DNA of 64,000 bases from Prochlorococcus sp. AG-347-J22 (GCA_003279005.1 QCBY01000007.1:1-64000), one strand, 5' to 3'. Positions 8,581 to 16,825 are shown, counted from the first letter of the stretch. Notes: generated by a model not told the origin, from the sequence alone. A program made the numbers and translations.

Positions 8581-8718
8581 ATGAATTTATTAGCTTCATT
8601 CGCCATAGGCGGTTTTAATCCTTGGGCTGCAGGTGTTGGGATTGGTTCTTTAGTACTTTTTGGACTAGTAGGTTTAGTGGCTGGGCCAAATCTTAGCAAA
8701 TTTGATACTGAGGAATAA
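8581..8718 (+). CDS. mini membrane protein, 45 aa, SFAIGGF family
   Basis: ATG 8581 gives MNLLASFAIGGFNPWAAGVG followed by IGSLVLFGLVGLVAGPNLSKFDTEE. It has one hydrophobic span and a short polar tail. It shares ASFAIGGFxPxAAxxG and a following LVLxGL pattern with the mini protein at 41691-41822, so the two look like paralogues. Size and topology recall photosystem low-molecular-mass subunits, but it matches none I know. A strong terminator follows at 8751. The frame is open further upstream, but the ATG at the paralogue-matching position is the sensible start. Confidence 0.7.
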   Translation: MNLLASFAIGGFNPWAAGVGIGSLVLFGLVGLVAGPNLSKFDTEE

Positions 8719-8750
8719 AACAAGTATTGATTATTAAATTTGAATTTTTT

Positions 8751-8776
8751 AAGGCTCATTATGAGTCTTTTTTTTT
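8751..8776 (+). terminator. rho-independent terminator after the mini membrane gene
   Basis: AAGGCTCAT pairs with ATGAGTCTT (one G-T wobble) and is followed directly by a run of nine T. It lies 32 bp downstream of the stop codon of 8581-8718, supporting that small gene as a real transcript. Confidence 0.8.
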
Positions 8777-8838
8777 AATTAAACAGTTTTAGGAATTTTT
8801 TTTTAAAATTAGGATATATATAAATTTATTTAAATTTA

Positions 8839-9108
8839 ATGTTACTAAATCCCTTTACCCCTTTGGCTTTTATTAAGATTAGTTCTCTCAAGGCTACAAC
8901 ATTTTTTTTATTAATTCTCTTAATAAAGTCAAATTTACTTAGATTAAAAGGTGGTTTAATAGGAGGTCTCTTTGCTTTAATACTTATTTCAGGTATATTA
9001 GCTTCGACTTCAATTGCTGTTGGGTCACTAATTTATGCATTCAGAGTCAAAAATAAGACTAATGAAGACGAAGGCAATGTCCAAGATTTAGAGCCGGTTA
9101 ATATTTAA
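8839..9108 (+). CDS. small membrane protein, 89 aa
   Basis: Two hydrophobic segments are visible: ATTFFLLILLI near residues 20-30 and GGLIGGLFALILISGILAST near residues 38-57, running on to about residue 68. The tail is acidic (NKTNEDEGNVQDLEPVNI). The start could be downstream of ATG 8839. The second segment is small-residue rich (Gly, Ala, Ser), which is typical of tightly packed membrane helices. Function unknown. Confidence 0.6.
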   Translation: MLLNPFTPLAFIKISSLKATTFFLLILLIKSNLLRLKGGLIGGLFALILISGILASTSIAVGSLIYAFRVKNKTNEDEGNVQDLEPVNI

Positions 9109-9133
9109 TTTTTTTCTGTATCTAATAATTTAA

Positions 9134-9250
9134 TCAGAATGGTGTGCCAGGTACAAAGTGTAATATTAAGAAACCTAAGCCAGCTGCAAATACAATTGAG
9201 ACTGCAATTATTAGTAGGCCTGAAGCCATACCACCTTCTTTGAAAGCCAT
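9134..9250 (-). CDS. mini membrane protein, 38 aa
   Basis: ATG at 9250, stop TGA at 9134-9136. The product is MAFKEGGMASGLLIIAVSIV followed by FAAGLGFLILHFVPGTPF: a single span flanked by short polar ends. It is too short for standard gene callers. It resembles low-molecular-mass thylakoid proteins in size, but I cannot assign it to a known photosystem or cytochrome subunit. Confidence 0.6.
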   Translation of the reverse strand: MAFKEGGMASGLLIIAVSIVFAAGLGFLILHFVPGTPF

Positions 9251-9318
9251 TTAATTAGATATTTCTTTTTAAATATAAATCATTAGGGAAATTTAAGTAA
9301 TTGTATTAATTACTCAAA

Positions 9319-9492
9319 TCATCCAAATTTATTATTTATTGTAAAAAGTAGTAAAAAGATAGATAATAATGAAATCATTAAACCAAATATTATCATTGGT
9401 GTTGATTTCTCATTAGATTTTTTAACTGGAAAATTTTTAGATGCAGATGGATCTTTCTCTTTATTAAAAAGATTTGAAAAAAGTTTGCTCAC
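9319..9492 (-). CDS. small tail-anchored membrane protein, 57 aa, GTG start
   Basis: Reads from GTG at 9492: MSKLFSNLFNKEKDPSASKN, a basic linker, then a hydrophobic segment (MIIFGLMISLLSIFLLLFTI) close to the C-terminus. The basic N-terminus and C-terminal span indicate an N-in orientation. It lies 24 bp downstream of the DUF3303 gene on the same strand. Function unknown. Confidence 0.55.
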   Translation of the reverse strand: MSKLFSNLFNKEKDPSASKNFPVKKSNEKSTPMIIFGLMISLLSIFLLLFTINNKFG

Positions 9493-9516
9493 ATTAAAAA
9501 ATAAATTTATTAACCA

Positions 9517-9834
9517 TTAAGTCATAGAGTTAAATAAAGTTTTGTGGTAATCGACTATGTTTTGACAACTGATTACAGGTGTAAATTCCATGTGAATTCC
9601 AAATTTTGCTCTCCAAGGGGCAAAATGTTCGAAAATTTCTTTATCACTATTAGCTTTACACAAACAAACCACTCTTCCTTCTCCAGGAGCATGAACTCTA
9701 AAAAGCATTTCAAATTTATCTGTTTTGTCTGATTTAGCCATTTCGCCATTTTCCCAGGCCTCAACAAATAATTTGTAGGCTTTTACTTGGTTATCAATAT
9801 CAGGGAATTGACAGTCTGCAAGAAACATTTGCAT
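9517..9834 (-). CDS. DUF3303 family protein
   Basis: A 105-aa soluble protein (MQMFLADCQFPDIDNQVKAY...). It has the central stretch MLFRVHAPGEGRVVCLCKAN and the end FTPVISCQNIVDYHKTLF, which I recognise as a cyanobacterial ferredoxin-like alpha/beta barrel family annotated as DUF3303. Several conserved cysteines (Cys8, the CLC pair, and Cys of SCQN) could be redox- or metal-active. That is inference. Plus-strand ORFs here are shadows. Confidence 0.75.
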   Translation of the reverse strand: MQMFLADCQFPDIDNQVKAYKLFVEAWENGEMAKSDKTDKFEMLFRVHAPGEGRVVCLCKANSDKEIFEHFAPWRAKFGIHMEFTPVISCQNIVDYHKTLFNSMT

Positions 9835-9930
9835 TAGATTTTTTGTATTAGTAATTACATTATCTGTTAAAAACTTACTTATTTAGCTCACTGTTTTAAT
9901 TTGAACATGATTAAGAATTCTTTTTTATTG

Positions 9931-10083
9931 CTAAATGAAATGCGAAGATAGGATTTCTAGGAATTTCCCAATATCTTTTTTATAAAGACTATCTGTAATT
10001 TTAAGTGAAAATAATTCATTTTCGTTAACATCATTTTCTTGATTATCAAAATTTATATTTCCCTTGATAGTAATATTTCTCAT
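9931..10083 (-). CDS. hypothetical mini protein, 50 aa
   Basis: ATG at 10083 to TAG at 9931-9933: MRNITIKGNINFDNQENDVN then ENELFSLKITDSLYKKDIGK and FLEILSSHFI. It is a soluble, mixed-charge peptide. Codon use looks like its neighbours, but the small size means it could be chance. No family recognised. Confidence 0.4.
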   Translation of the reverse strand: MRNITIKGNINFDNQENDVNENELFSLKITDSLYKKDIGKFLEILSSHFI

Positions 10084-10212
10084 AAAAATAATTATTACTA
10101 TCTAAAATTTAAACAATATTTATGAAAAGGCAATTTTCTTAACATATTGTTTTTTTCACAAAGCATAAATACTATTTGTATATAATTGTAATCAGCCTTA
10201 TTGAAGTCATTC

Positions 10213-10530
10213 CTAGATTAGTTCCAGTGCAATAAAAAAAAGAAGATTTAATAAACTTAAAATAAATGTTAGGAAAGAGGCTAAAACAGGCAATATATTA
10301 AACCACAATTGAGCAGTAGTCATAGATGAGTCTATAGGTAGGAAGTTACCTTTCCTTTTTATTCTTGTTTGCAGCCAAAAAATTGATAATGGGTAAATTA
10401 TCTTTGCAAACGTAATTAAGAATGAAAATAAATATCCTTCTTTTGTGTAAAGTATATAACCTGAAAATAAATATAAAATCCAAATTAATAATCGTTTTAG
10501 TAACAATATATTTATGTTTTTGCTCCTCAT
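10213..10530 (-). CDS. membrane protein, three predicted spans, 105 aa
   Basis: Hydrophobic segments lie near residues 10-26 (LLKRLLIWILYLFSGYI), 33-52 (YLFSFLITFAKIIYPLSIF) and 78-104 (WFNILPVLASFLTFILSLLN...). The loop between spans two and three is basic (QTRIKRKGN). It starts 15 bp after the stop of the GNAT gene and is probably co-transcribed with it. Function unknown. Confidence 0.65.
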   Translation of the reverse strand: MRSKNINILLLKRLLIWILYLFSGYILYTKEGYLFSFLITFAKIIYPLSIFWLQTRIKRKGNFLPIDSSMTTAQLWFNILPVLASFLTFILSLLNLLFFIALELI

Positions 10531-10545
10531 TATTTAATTGATAAA

Positions 10546-11007
10546 TCAAAAATTTTTAATCATTTTATATCTTTCAAATATTATATTCTTAATATTTATT
10601 TTTTCTTTACGAATTATTTCCCATTTATTTTTTAGGAATAATTTATAACTAATTAAACTGGCTTCCGTAGACAAAAAAGTTAGTCCCTCTTCTTTTGCTT
10701 CCTGCTCTAACTTAAGAAGCAATTTCGTACCATAACCCTTTCTTTGTGAATCCCCTTTGCAGTATAAAAGAGATATTCTACTTTTCGGATATCTTGAAGC
10801 AAAGGCAATTACCTTGTCTTTTTTATAGATAAGCCATCCAAGACCTTCTTTTATAGTTAAATCAAAATGTTTATTATCCCAAGCTTGGCTTGCCCAAGCC
10901 CTTTTTTGCTCCTTTGTATAAATATTTTCGTCAATTGATATTATTGAATCAAAATATAACTTCTTTAAATTTAGTTGATCTTTTTTAGAAATCCGTCTTA
11001 AATTCAT
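10546..11007 (-). CDS. GNAT family N-acetyltransferase
   Basis: Transfers an acetyl group from acetyl-CoA to an unknown amine. The 153-aa length is typical. The acetyl-CoA loop is visible as SQRKGYGTKLLLKLE (R/Q-x-x-G-x-G/A) near residues 87-101, preceded by the beta4 strand ISLLYCKGD. Its start faces the divergent PepE-like gene 20 bp away, so the two share a very short promoter region. Confidence 0.85.
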   Translation of the reverse strand: MNLRRISKKDQLNLKKLYFDSIISIDENIYTKEQKRAWASQAWDNKHFDLTIKEGLGWLIYKKDKVIAFASRYPKSRISLLYCKGDSQRKGYGTKLLLKLEQEAKEEGLTFLSTEASLISYKLFLKNKWEIIRKEKINIKNIIFERYKMIKNF

Positions 11008-11027
11008 ATGGTTTACTTTTAGTTAAA

Positions 11028-11708
11028 ATGTTAGATAAAAATATTGTGGCAATAGGAGGTGGAGGTTTTGGACGTTCTTTAGGCGAACTTAAGATAGAAA
11101 AATATATTACATCATTGGCTAAAAAAGAGAGACCTAAAATTTGCTTTATTCCGACAGCGTCTGGTGATAATGATTTATATAAATTAAATTTTTATAGGGC
11201 TTTTTCTAGATTAAATTGTATATCTAGTCATATTGATTTCTTCTCGAGGACAGAAAACTTAGAAAATAAAATTTTATCTCAAGATATTATTTATGTTGGG
11301 GGAGGGAATACAAAAAGTATGCTTGCTGTTTGGAGAGAATGGAATCTCCATAATATTCTAAAAACTGGTTATGAAAGAGGCATTGTAATGAGTGGGGTAA
11401 GTGCAGGAGCAATATGTTGGTTTGACAAAGGTATAACAGATTCTTTCGCTGATAAATTAGAAATTATTGATTGCCTTGGGATAATAAAAGGAATTGCTTG
11501 TCCTCATTATGATGAAGAAAAAGAGAGGGAACCCTTTGTTAAAGAAATTATCAAAAGCCAAAGAATTAATTCTTGTATTTGTATAGAAAGTAATTGTGCT
11601 TTACATATAAGAAATGATTTGAATTACGAATCGATTAACTTTGGAAATAAAAAAAAATGTATAAAACTCTTCAAACATAATGACAAATTAATTCAAGAAT
11701 ATTTTTAA
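11028..11708 (+). CDS. peptidase S51 (dipeptidase E-like) family protein
   Basis: A serine hydrolase of the class-I-glutamine-amidotransferase-like fold. The nucleophile elbow SGVSAGAICWF (Ser at about residue 126) is clear. The N-terminal IVAIGGGGFG, FIPTASGD and IIYVGGGNTKSML match the PepE/cyanophycinase pattern. The family cleaves Asp-X dipeptides or cyanophycin; Prochlorococcus is not known to make cyanophycin, so an Asp-dipeptidase role is more likely. At 226 aa it matches PepE (about 230). Confidence 0.88.
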   Translation: MLDKNIVAIGGGGFGRSLGELKIEKYITSLAKKERPKICFIPTASGDNDLYKLNFYRAFSRLNCISSHIDFFSRTENLENKILSQDIIYVGGGNTKSMLAVWREWNLHNILKTGYERGIVMSGVSAGAICWFDKGITDSFADKLEIIDCLGIIKGIACPHYDEEKEREPFVKEIIKSQRINSCICIESNCALHIRNDLNYESINFGNKKKCIKLFKHNDKLIQEYF

Positions 11709-11734
11709 AATCTTAATTTATGAAATAAATCAGA

Positions 11735-12139
11735 TTAGATATCCTCATTTTTTGCAATTGACACTAATTCAACACCTTTATATTTTGTAAAAGAAGCCGT
11801 CCAAATTTCTTTTGAGAGATTTCCTAAATATTTTAAAAATTGATTTGTGTCTCCATCCCTTATCCATTCAGATTTTATAAAAGGGAGTTCTTTTTGCATT
11901 CTTTTTGGATGCATATGAACTAATAGCAAACCTTTATCTTCTGAAACTCTTTTTATTGCACCTTCATCGCTTCTTTGGAAAACTCTTAGAAGAAGATTTA
12001 AAATTACCTCTTCACCGAGTTTATTCAAATTATCTGCTTCATCTAATTTGTCTTTAATTTCTTTTCCACCTAAGGGCATAGCTCTTATTTCATTTTGCTC
12101 TATTAATGCAATTGCAATTAAATAATCCTGACTTACCAT
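11735..12139 (-). CDS. hypothetical protein, 134 aa
   Basis: A soluble alpha/beta protein (MVSQDYLIAIALIEQNEIRA...) with charged helices and the stretch LLLVHMHPKRMQKELPFIKS. I do not recognise the family. It converges on the PepE-like gene, and its promoter side holds the 42-bp-period repeat described separately. Confidence 0.65.
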   Translation of the reverse strand: MVSQDYLIAIALIEQNEIRAMPLGGKEIKDKLDEADNLNKLGEEVILNLLLRVFQRSDEGAIKRVSEDKGLLLVHMHPKRMQKELPFIKSEWIRDGDTNQFLKYLGNLSKEIWTASFTKYKGVELVSIAKNEDI

Positions 12140-12153
12140 ATTCTTTAAAAATC

Positions 12154-12231
12154 TAATGAAATTATTCTACCCCCTGGACGTCGTCATTAATAATTTAATG
12201 AAATTATTCTAACCTCTGGACGTCATCATTA
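12154..12231. repeat. two 36-bp direct repeats with inverted ends
   Basis: Units at 12154-12189 and 12196-12231 (42-bp period) differ at only a few bases. Each starts TAATGA and ends TCATTA, its reverse complement, and contains the palindrome GACGTC after a C/T-rich stretch. They sit in the promoter region between the minus-strand gene ending upstream and the 12530 gene. They could be a paired operator or a small duplicated element. Confidence 0.7.
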
Positions 12232-12529
12232 ATTTTATAAGTTCTACCAATATTGATTGAGTAGAATTTTATATTATTGATTAGAAATTTTGATTTTTTG
12301 AAAAATCATTATTTTATTAATTTCACTATTAAATTTTGATTTATCGAGTATCTCACAGATGCAAATATTTAAAAAATTTGAAATACTTTTGAAATTTAAA
12401 TAATAAATCAACAAAAAATATTTTTACAATTATTTTACAGGCTTTACCCTGAAATTTATTAGTAGGTAAAAATAGCAATTCTTAGAAATTAAACATTATT
12501 TCGAAGCATTTTTTCGTTAACTCTTCTAA
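12232..12529. other. AT-rich intergenic region, no gene seen
   Basis: About 300 bp of A/T-rich sequence with stops in all frames and no convincing small ORF, RNA or terminator. It presumably holds the promoter of the 12530-14549 pair. Confidence 0.5.
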
Positions 12530-13372
12530 ATGGAAAAAAAATCATATAATTTTAGTATGATTAATAAATTGAGATTCGAATTATCTTTTAAGGATATTTT
12601 CCAATTAGAAAAAAAACTTAATTTCTGTGTCTCCAATAATATTAACAAAATTAATATTCCATGCAAAGGATCAATAAAAAAGGAATTTCTAATTGAAACT
12701 TTTGAATATATATGTGAGAACTATAAAGAATTAGATGTTATCTATCACTACAGTCTTTATCATCAATACTCTAAAAATATAGAAAATTCTTATTTAGAAT
12801 TTCTAAATTTTATTAAAAAATGCAAATCTAATAAAATAAGAGAAATTCTCCTTGTTTCAGGATCTAATAAGAGAAAGAATTTTGAAGTTTTAGATGTAAT
12901 GAATAATTTAAAAAATGAAAAAAACTTAAATACTTATTTTGGCATTGCTTATAATCCTTTCTTAGATAATTATTTTGGTTTTAGAGGAGAAAAAGTAAAG
13001 TTTGAAAAAAAGATTTCGTCAGGATTAATTAGATCAGTATGGCTTCAATTTGGAACAGATATCAAATTACTAGAATCTGAAATAAATTTCTTAAAATCTA
13101 CTATAAAAAAACTATCTAATAATTATGATCAAAAAATAAAATTATATGGGAGCTTATTAATCCCTTCTAGGCAATTTATTTCAAGGTTTAAATTTCGTCC
13201 ATGGAAAGGCGTTTATATTTCAGATAAGTACTTAAATTCTTTTGATAGATTTTATGATTTTACAAAAGATTTAATTAAAATTTATCTTGAGAATAATATC
13301 TGCCCGGTAATTGAAACTGACTTTTATTCTATGGAGAAAATAGATAATATTCATACTTTACTAAATAACTAA
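12530..13372 (+). CDS. divergent MTHFR-like TIM-barrel protein
   Basis: A 280-aa protein with faint but ordered similarity to methylenetetrahydrofolate reductase. REILLVSGSNKRK (residues about 104-116) corresponds to the MTHFR strand ending in a SGD loop. FGIAYNPF matches the GVAAYPE position, SGLIRSVWLQFGTD matches the GADFIVTQ position, and KLYGSLLIPSRQFISRFKF matches the IPGIMP region. Several canonical flavin and folate residues are not conserved, so it may not be a true MetF. It sits 13 bp upstream of an FAD oxidoreductase, which suggests the two act together. Confidence 0.55.
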   Translation: MEKKSYNFSMINKLRFELSFKDIFQLEKKLNFCVSNNINKINIPCKGSIKKEFLIETFEYICENYKELDVIYHYSLYHQYSKNIENSYLEFLNFIKKCKSNKIREILLVSGSNKRKNFEVLDVMNNLKNEKNLNTYFGIAYNPFLDNYFGFRGEKVKFEKKISSGLIRSVWLQFGTDIKLLESEINFLKSTIKKLSNNYDQKIKLYGSLLIPSRQFISRFKFRPWKGVYISDKYLNSFDRFYDFTKDLIKIYLENNICPVIETDFYSMEKIDNIHTLLNN

Positions 13373-13385
13373 ATAAATAAATATC

Positions 13386-14549
13386 ATGGAGAAAGATAAT
13401 ATTTACGATCTTGCAGTAATTGGAGGTGGCATATCTTCATGCGTATTTGTATCTAATTACCTTAAAAAAGGTTTTGATGGAAGAATTGCAATAATAGAAA
13501 ATGGTCGAAATCTTGGAGGAAGATCTAGTACAAGAATTAGTTTTGCAAATAAAGGTTGGAAACTTAATCATGGGTCTCCAAATTTTAATATTTTTAATAC
13601 TTCTCACAATAAATTAATAAATACTTTTATAAAAGAACTATTGGATTTAAATATTATCCAAATTGATCCTTCAGAGATAATTGAACTTTGCAAAGATAAT
13701 ATACATAATTCTGAAATAAGTTCTGTTTTTCATAGAGGTGCCAATTATATTTCAACCACTTCTATGTCTGAATTATCACAGAATATAATTACCTGTAATA
13801 ATTTTAAAAATCAAATAGACTATTTTTTTCAAACTTTAATACTCAAACTAGATTATGAAAAAAATCAATGGACTTTAACCTCAAAAAATGGAATTAAATT
13901 TAAAACTAAATTCCTTATTTGTGCTAGCAGTTTACTCCTACATAAACGGTCTTTAGATATTTTGAATATTAATCAGATCCCTTTGAGAAAGGCAATTCCA
14001 ATAAATAAAGATAAGAAAATTGATAAAATTATTAATCTTCTTTACGAACAAGATTATATTCATAGATTAACTTTCTTGATTTATACAAAATCTAATTATT
14101 CTTATAAAGACAACTACAAAAATAAATACCGGTATTTCATTTTAAATAATCTGTTACAGGAAGAATACAAATTTGAGAGAATTATTTTTCAAAAGCAAAA
14201 AAATAATAAATTAGGTATTGTGCTTCATACAAAAAATAATGAATTTATAAAAGAGTATTTTAAATCCATAAATAAAGTCCGATTTAAAGAAAAATTAATA
14301 GATAAATTTAATGAACTCTTTGCTAATGAAAAATATATTAATAAATTAATGGAATATCAAGATATTTCTACAATGTCATGGAGGGCGTCTCAACCTTATG
14401 GCTCTGGGATTCCTGAAAGTTTGCAAGTCTGTGAAGATCACAATATTGCTTTTTGTGGCGATTGGTTTGATTTTGAGGGTTTTGGAAGAATTGAAGGAGC
14501 AATTTTGAGTGGCTTGAAATTATCCAATAAAATTAATTCACTATATTAG
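13386..14549 (+). CDS. FAD-dependent amine-oxidase-like oxidoreductase
   Basis: Encodes 387 aa. It has an N-terminal Rossmann dinucleotide-binding motif (LAVIGGGISSCVF, GxGxxx variant), an acidic strand end (IAIIENG) and the GGRSSTR motif of the renalase/phytoene-desaturase type. The C-terminal FAD motif is IAFCGDWFDFEGFGRIEGA plus ILSGL. The family oxidises amines, dihydronicotinamide isomers or isoprenoids; the substrate is unknown. It overlaps the convergent kinase-like gene by 17 bp and probably forms an operon with the MTHFR-like gene. Confidence 0.8.
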   Translation: MEKDNIYDLAVIGGGISSCVFVSNYLKKGFDGRIAIIENGRNLGGRSSTRISFANKGWKLNHGSPNFNIFNTSHNKLINTFIKELLDLNIIQIDPSEIIELCKDNIHNSEISSVFHRGANYISTTSMSELSQNIITCNNFKNQIDYFFQTLILKLDYEKNQWTLTSKNGIKFKTKFLICASSLLLHKRSLDILNINQIPLRKAIPINKDKKIDKIINLLYEQDYIHRLTFLIYTKSNYSYKDNYKNKYRYFILNNLLQEEYKFERIIFQKQKNNKLGIVLHTKNNEFIKEYFKSINKVRFKEKLIDKFNELFANEKYINKLMEYQDISTMSWRASQPYGSGIPESLQVCEDHNIAFCGDWFDFEGFGRIEGAILSGLKLSNKINSLY

Positions 14550-15144
14550 TTAAATTTTTTAGCAAAGAGTTTATATCACTTTGATTTTTTAAAATGATTT
14601 GTTTCTTGAGATTTCTTGACTTATTTTTCTTTTTATTTCTAAAAAATAATTCCCATGCTTTTATAAAATCTTTTTTTGCAAGATGCTTACTTTTTCCTCT
14701 TTCTTCATAATCTCTCTTAATTACTCTTTTCATACATGATTGTTTATTAATTTTTAAATTAATTAAAATACAATTATTTCTCGACAAAGATTTAATAATT
14801 TCTTGTCCAAATATTCCTTCTATTATGACGAACTTTATATTTTTAGTTTCTTTAAATTTTTTAATCGCAGATTTGCTTTTGAAATCATACTCATAGGAAT
14901 AATTAGAGAATCCTTTTTTTAATATAAATTTTAGATCACGTTTAAATAATCTATAATTAAAACTTATTATTCTATCAAAATAAGAGGGTAAAGCTATCGA
15001 TAATATTTGGCTTATTATCCCTGTTTTATAGTAATTATCTGTATTTAAAATAATTCCATCTTTTAATTTTTTTAAAATTATTTTTGAAAGTGTTGTTTTC
15101 CCGCTGCCAGAAGGTCCACTAATAATTATTAATTGCATACTCAA
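14533..15144 (-). CDS. uridine kinase-like P-loop NTPase
   Basis: A 203-aa protein. The Walker A motif GPSGSGKTTLSK is at residues 10-21. ILNTDNYYKTG follows, the uridine/phosphoribulokinase-type motif that places Asp near the substrate, and then FVIIEGIFG, a Walker B-like strand with an EG motif. Uridine kinases phosphorylate uridine or cytidine, but the C-terminal lid region (SCMKRVIKRDYEERGKSK) is very basic. Family membership is clear; the substrate is uncertain. It is convergent with the oxidoreductase gene. Confidence 0.75.
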   Translation of the reverse strand: MSMQLIIISGPSGSGKTTLSKIILKKLKDGIILNTDNYYKTGIISQILSIALPSYFDRIISFNYRLFKRDLKFILKKGFSNYSYEYDFKSKSAIKKFKETKNIKFVIIEGIFGQEIIKSLSRNNCILINLKINKQSCMKRVIKRDYEERGKSKHLAKKDFIKAWELFFRNKKKNKSRNLKKQIILKNQSDINSLLKNLTNIVN

Positions 15145-15663
15145 AAATTAGTTGAAAAATATAGATTACTTTGATCTATTAATAAATAATATACTAACTT
15201 TTAAAAATCAATTTTTTCTTGTGTTTAAATCATTCATACCTAAATAATAATAGAAACACACTTTGACTTTTAGAACATAAGTAGAATTTTTGTTTTATTT
15301 GTTACAGTTGAAATGCAAAATTTCAAGCCAAAAAATCTTTATTTTATCACTAATAATATTTAAAAAGAGTAATTTCAAATTTAATCTTTAGAAAGATCTA
15401 TTATTAAAGATCAAATAATAAGATATCAATATATTTTTTTTCTTTGATTAGATCAGTAAATCAAAAAATTTATTTAATATGATTTTATAGTTGCTCATTA
15501 GATTTTCCTCTTGCATCATAAATAAATATATGTCTTTATATATATGTAAATAAAAATTATTTTCTATTAATTCTTTTTTAAATATAATTATTAAATTTTT
15601 CAAAAGCTTAATGGTTTATTTAAGGAATTTAGATTTTAATAAATTAACTAATCTTTTAAATAA
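15145..15663. other. long AT-rich intergenic region, no gene seen
   Basis: Over 500 bp with stops in every frame, poly-A/T tracts and no recognisable ORF, tRNA or strong hairpin. For this compact genome it is a large gap. It may hold promoters for both flanking genes, a small RNA that I cannot see, or a gene remnant. Confidence 0.5.
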
Positions 15664-15993
15664 ATGATTACAAAATTTTTAAGTAAACTGAAATCAATTC
15701 TTTTTAAGAGTGAAGCCCCTTCTGTAATTTCAGAGGTTAAAAAACCTATAAAGAAAACTAAAAAGAAGTCAGTCAAGTCTTCTAAAACATCTAAACCTAA
15801 ATCAAAAAAAGAAGACCCAAAAAAATTAATTGAAGCTTTAAAAGCTATTCCTGGGGTAGGCGCTAAGAGTGCTGAGGCTTTTTACAAGGCTGGTTTCAAA
15901 ACACCTAAATCAATTAAATCTGCAAAAGATGAAGATCTTCTCGCAGTTCCTGGAGTAGGTATCAATCTAGTAAAAAAACTAAAGAACCTTTAA
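15664..15993 (+). CDS. helix-hairpin-helix protein with lysine-rich N-terminus
   Basis: Encodes 109 aa. Residues about 25-57 are Lys/Ser/Pro-rich (KKPIKKTKKKSVKSSKTSK). The C-terminal 50 residues form two helix-hairpin-helix motifs with the IPGVGAKSAEAFYKAGF and LLAVPGVGINLVKKL hairpins (GxG loops). This is a non-specific DNA-binding unit, as in ComEA, RuvA and the RNA polymerase alpha-like (HhH)2 domain. It has no signal peptide, so it is more likely a small cytoplasmic nucleoid-associated protein than a ComEA. Confidence 0.8.
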   Translation: MITKFLSKLKSILFKSEAPSVISEVKKPIKKTKKKSVKSSKTSKPKSKKEDPKKLIEALKAIPGVGAKSAEAFYKAGFKTPKSIKSAKDEDLLAVPGVGINLVKKLKNL

Positions 15994-16097
15994 TAAAAAC
16001 ATTTAGTAACTTTATTATCTCTTAAAAGCAAAAGCGATTAGATTTTTTAAAATATTATTTTTAATTAAGTAAAAATAACTTATAAGAATTTATTGAA

Positions 16098-16274
16098 TTA
16101 TCTTCTTCTTGCTTTCCTTCTTTGCTGCAATTTTCTCTTATATTTTTCAATAGGAGTTTCATGATGTCTTAGTCTTTTTAAATCAGCAAAAATGCCTGAC
16201 TTGGAGACTTGTCTTTTAAATCTTCTGAGAGCGGATTCAATACCCTCATTTTCACCTACTGTAACTTGAGTCAA
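16098..16274 (-). CDS. rpsU: 30S ribosomal protein S21
   Basis: Read from a TTG start at 16274 ([20 protein letters not shown]). The rest is the highly basic S21 helix pair ending QQRRKARRR, total 58 aa, which is normal length. S21 sits near the anti-Shine-Dalgarno end of 16S rRNA and helps initiation. The TTG start is the only one that keeps the conserved TQVTVGENE start and probably explains why simple ORF calling misses it. Confidence 0.95.
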
Positions 16275-16363
16275 AATTTAACAAATAAAAGCAATTATAT
16301 CACTTAAACTGTTCTATTTATAGATATTTCCAAGTATTTTTTAAAAAATTTTTTTAATGGTTA

Positions 16364-16825
16364 TTATTTATTTTGAGCCCAATTAATAAAATTCTTTTTT
16401 GGGTTATTTATATCTTCTAGGTTTTCAAAGTAATTTTTTGACCAACTTTCCTTTTTTAAACCAACAAATAACATCAAATTTAGAGGATATTGATCGCTAT
16501 CTGAGCAATTCCTAAAATCATCTCTAAATAAAAATATTTCTTTTTTAAGAGCAATAGCAATTCCTAGTTCGACCATGACGCCTTCATCAGGTGGATTCCC
16601 ATTAACAATGGCGAAAATACAATCACATGATTTTAAATCCTCGAAATTTTTTTTTGCTATTTCATAAGCCCAGTCTTTTTTATTAATAATTAAATTATTT
16701 GTTCTCTCAAAAGGCTCATAAACTTCTACATTTAGATTTTGAAAAATTTTAATGAATGCAGGTAATAGATCTTTTGTTTGTTTTGAGAATCCATATGGAT
16801 TAGCTAAGTATAATTTTTTTTTCAA
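16364..16825 (-). CDS. nucleoside 2-deoxyribosyltransferase family protein
   Basis: A 153-aa protein with the family layout: N-terminal KKLYLANPYGFS, a strand-loop CDCIFAIVNGNPPDEGVMVE with Asp/Glu of the active site, and the helix LGIAIALKKEIFLFRDDFR. Family members exchange bases between deoxynucleosides or hydrolyse deoxynucleoside 5'-phosphates. It overlaps the phosphoribosyltransferase gene by 4 bp (ATGA-type coupling), so the pair is probably a base or nucleoside salvage unit. Confidence 0.85.
   Translation of the reverse strand: MKKKLYLANPYGFSKQTKDLLPAFIKIFQNLNVEVYEPFERTNNLIINKKDWAYEIAKKNFEDLKSCDCIFAIVNGNPPDEGVMVELGIAIALKKEIFLFRDDFRNCSDSDQYPLNLMLFVGLKKESWSKNYFENLEDINNPKKNFINWAQNK

Noticed and set aside
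8472-8759. Minus-strand ORF over the 8581-8718 mini gene
   Set aside because: The plus-strand frame has a paralogue at 41691 and its own downstream terminator.
11028-11708. Cyanophycinase
   Set aside because: No cyanophycin synthetase is in the window and the short 226-aa length fits PepE better.
12530-13372. Genuine MetF
   Set aside because: Several canonical MTHFR folate and FAD residues are not visible; only a fold-level resemblance is supported.
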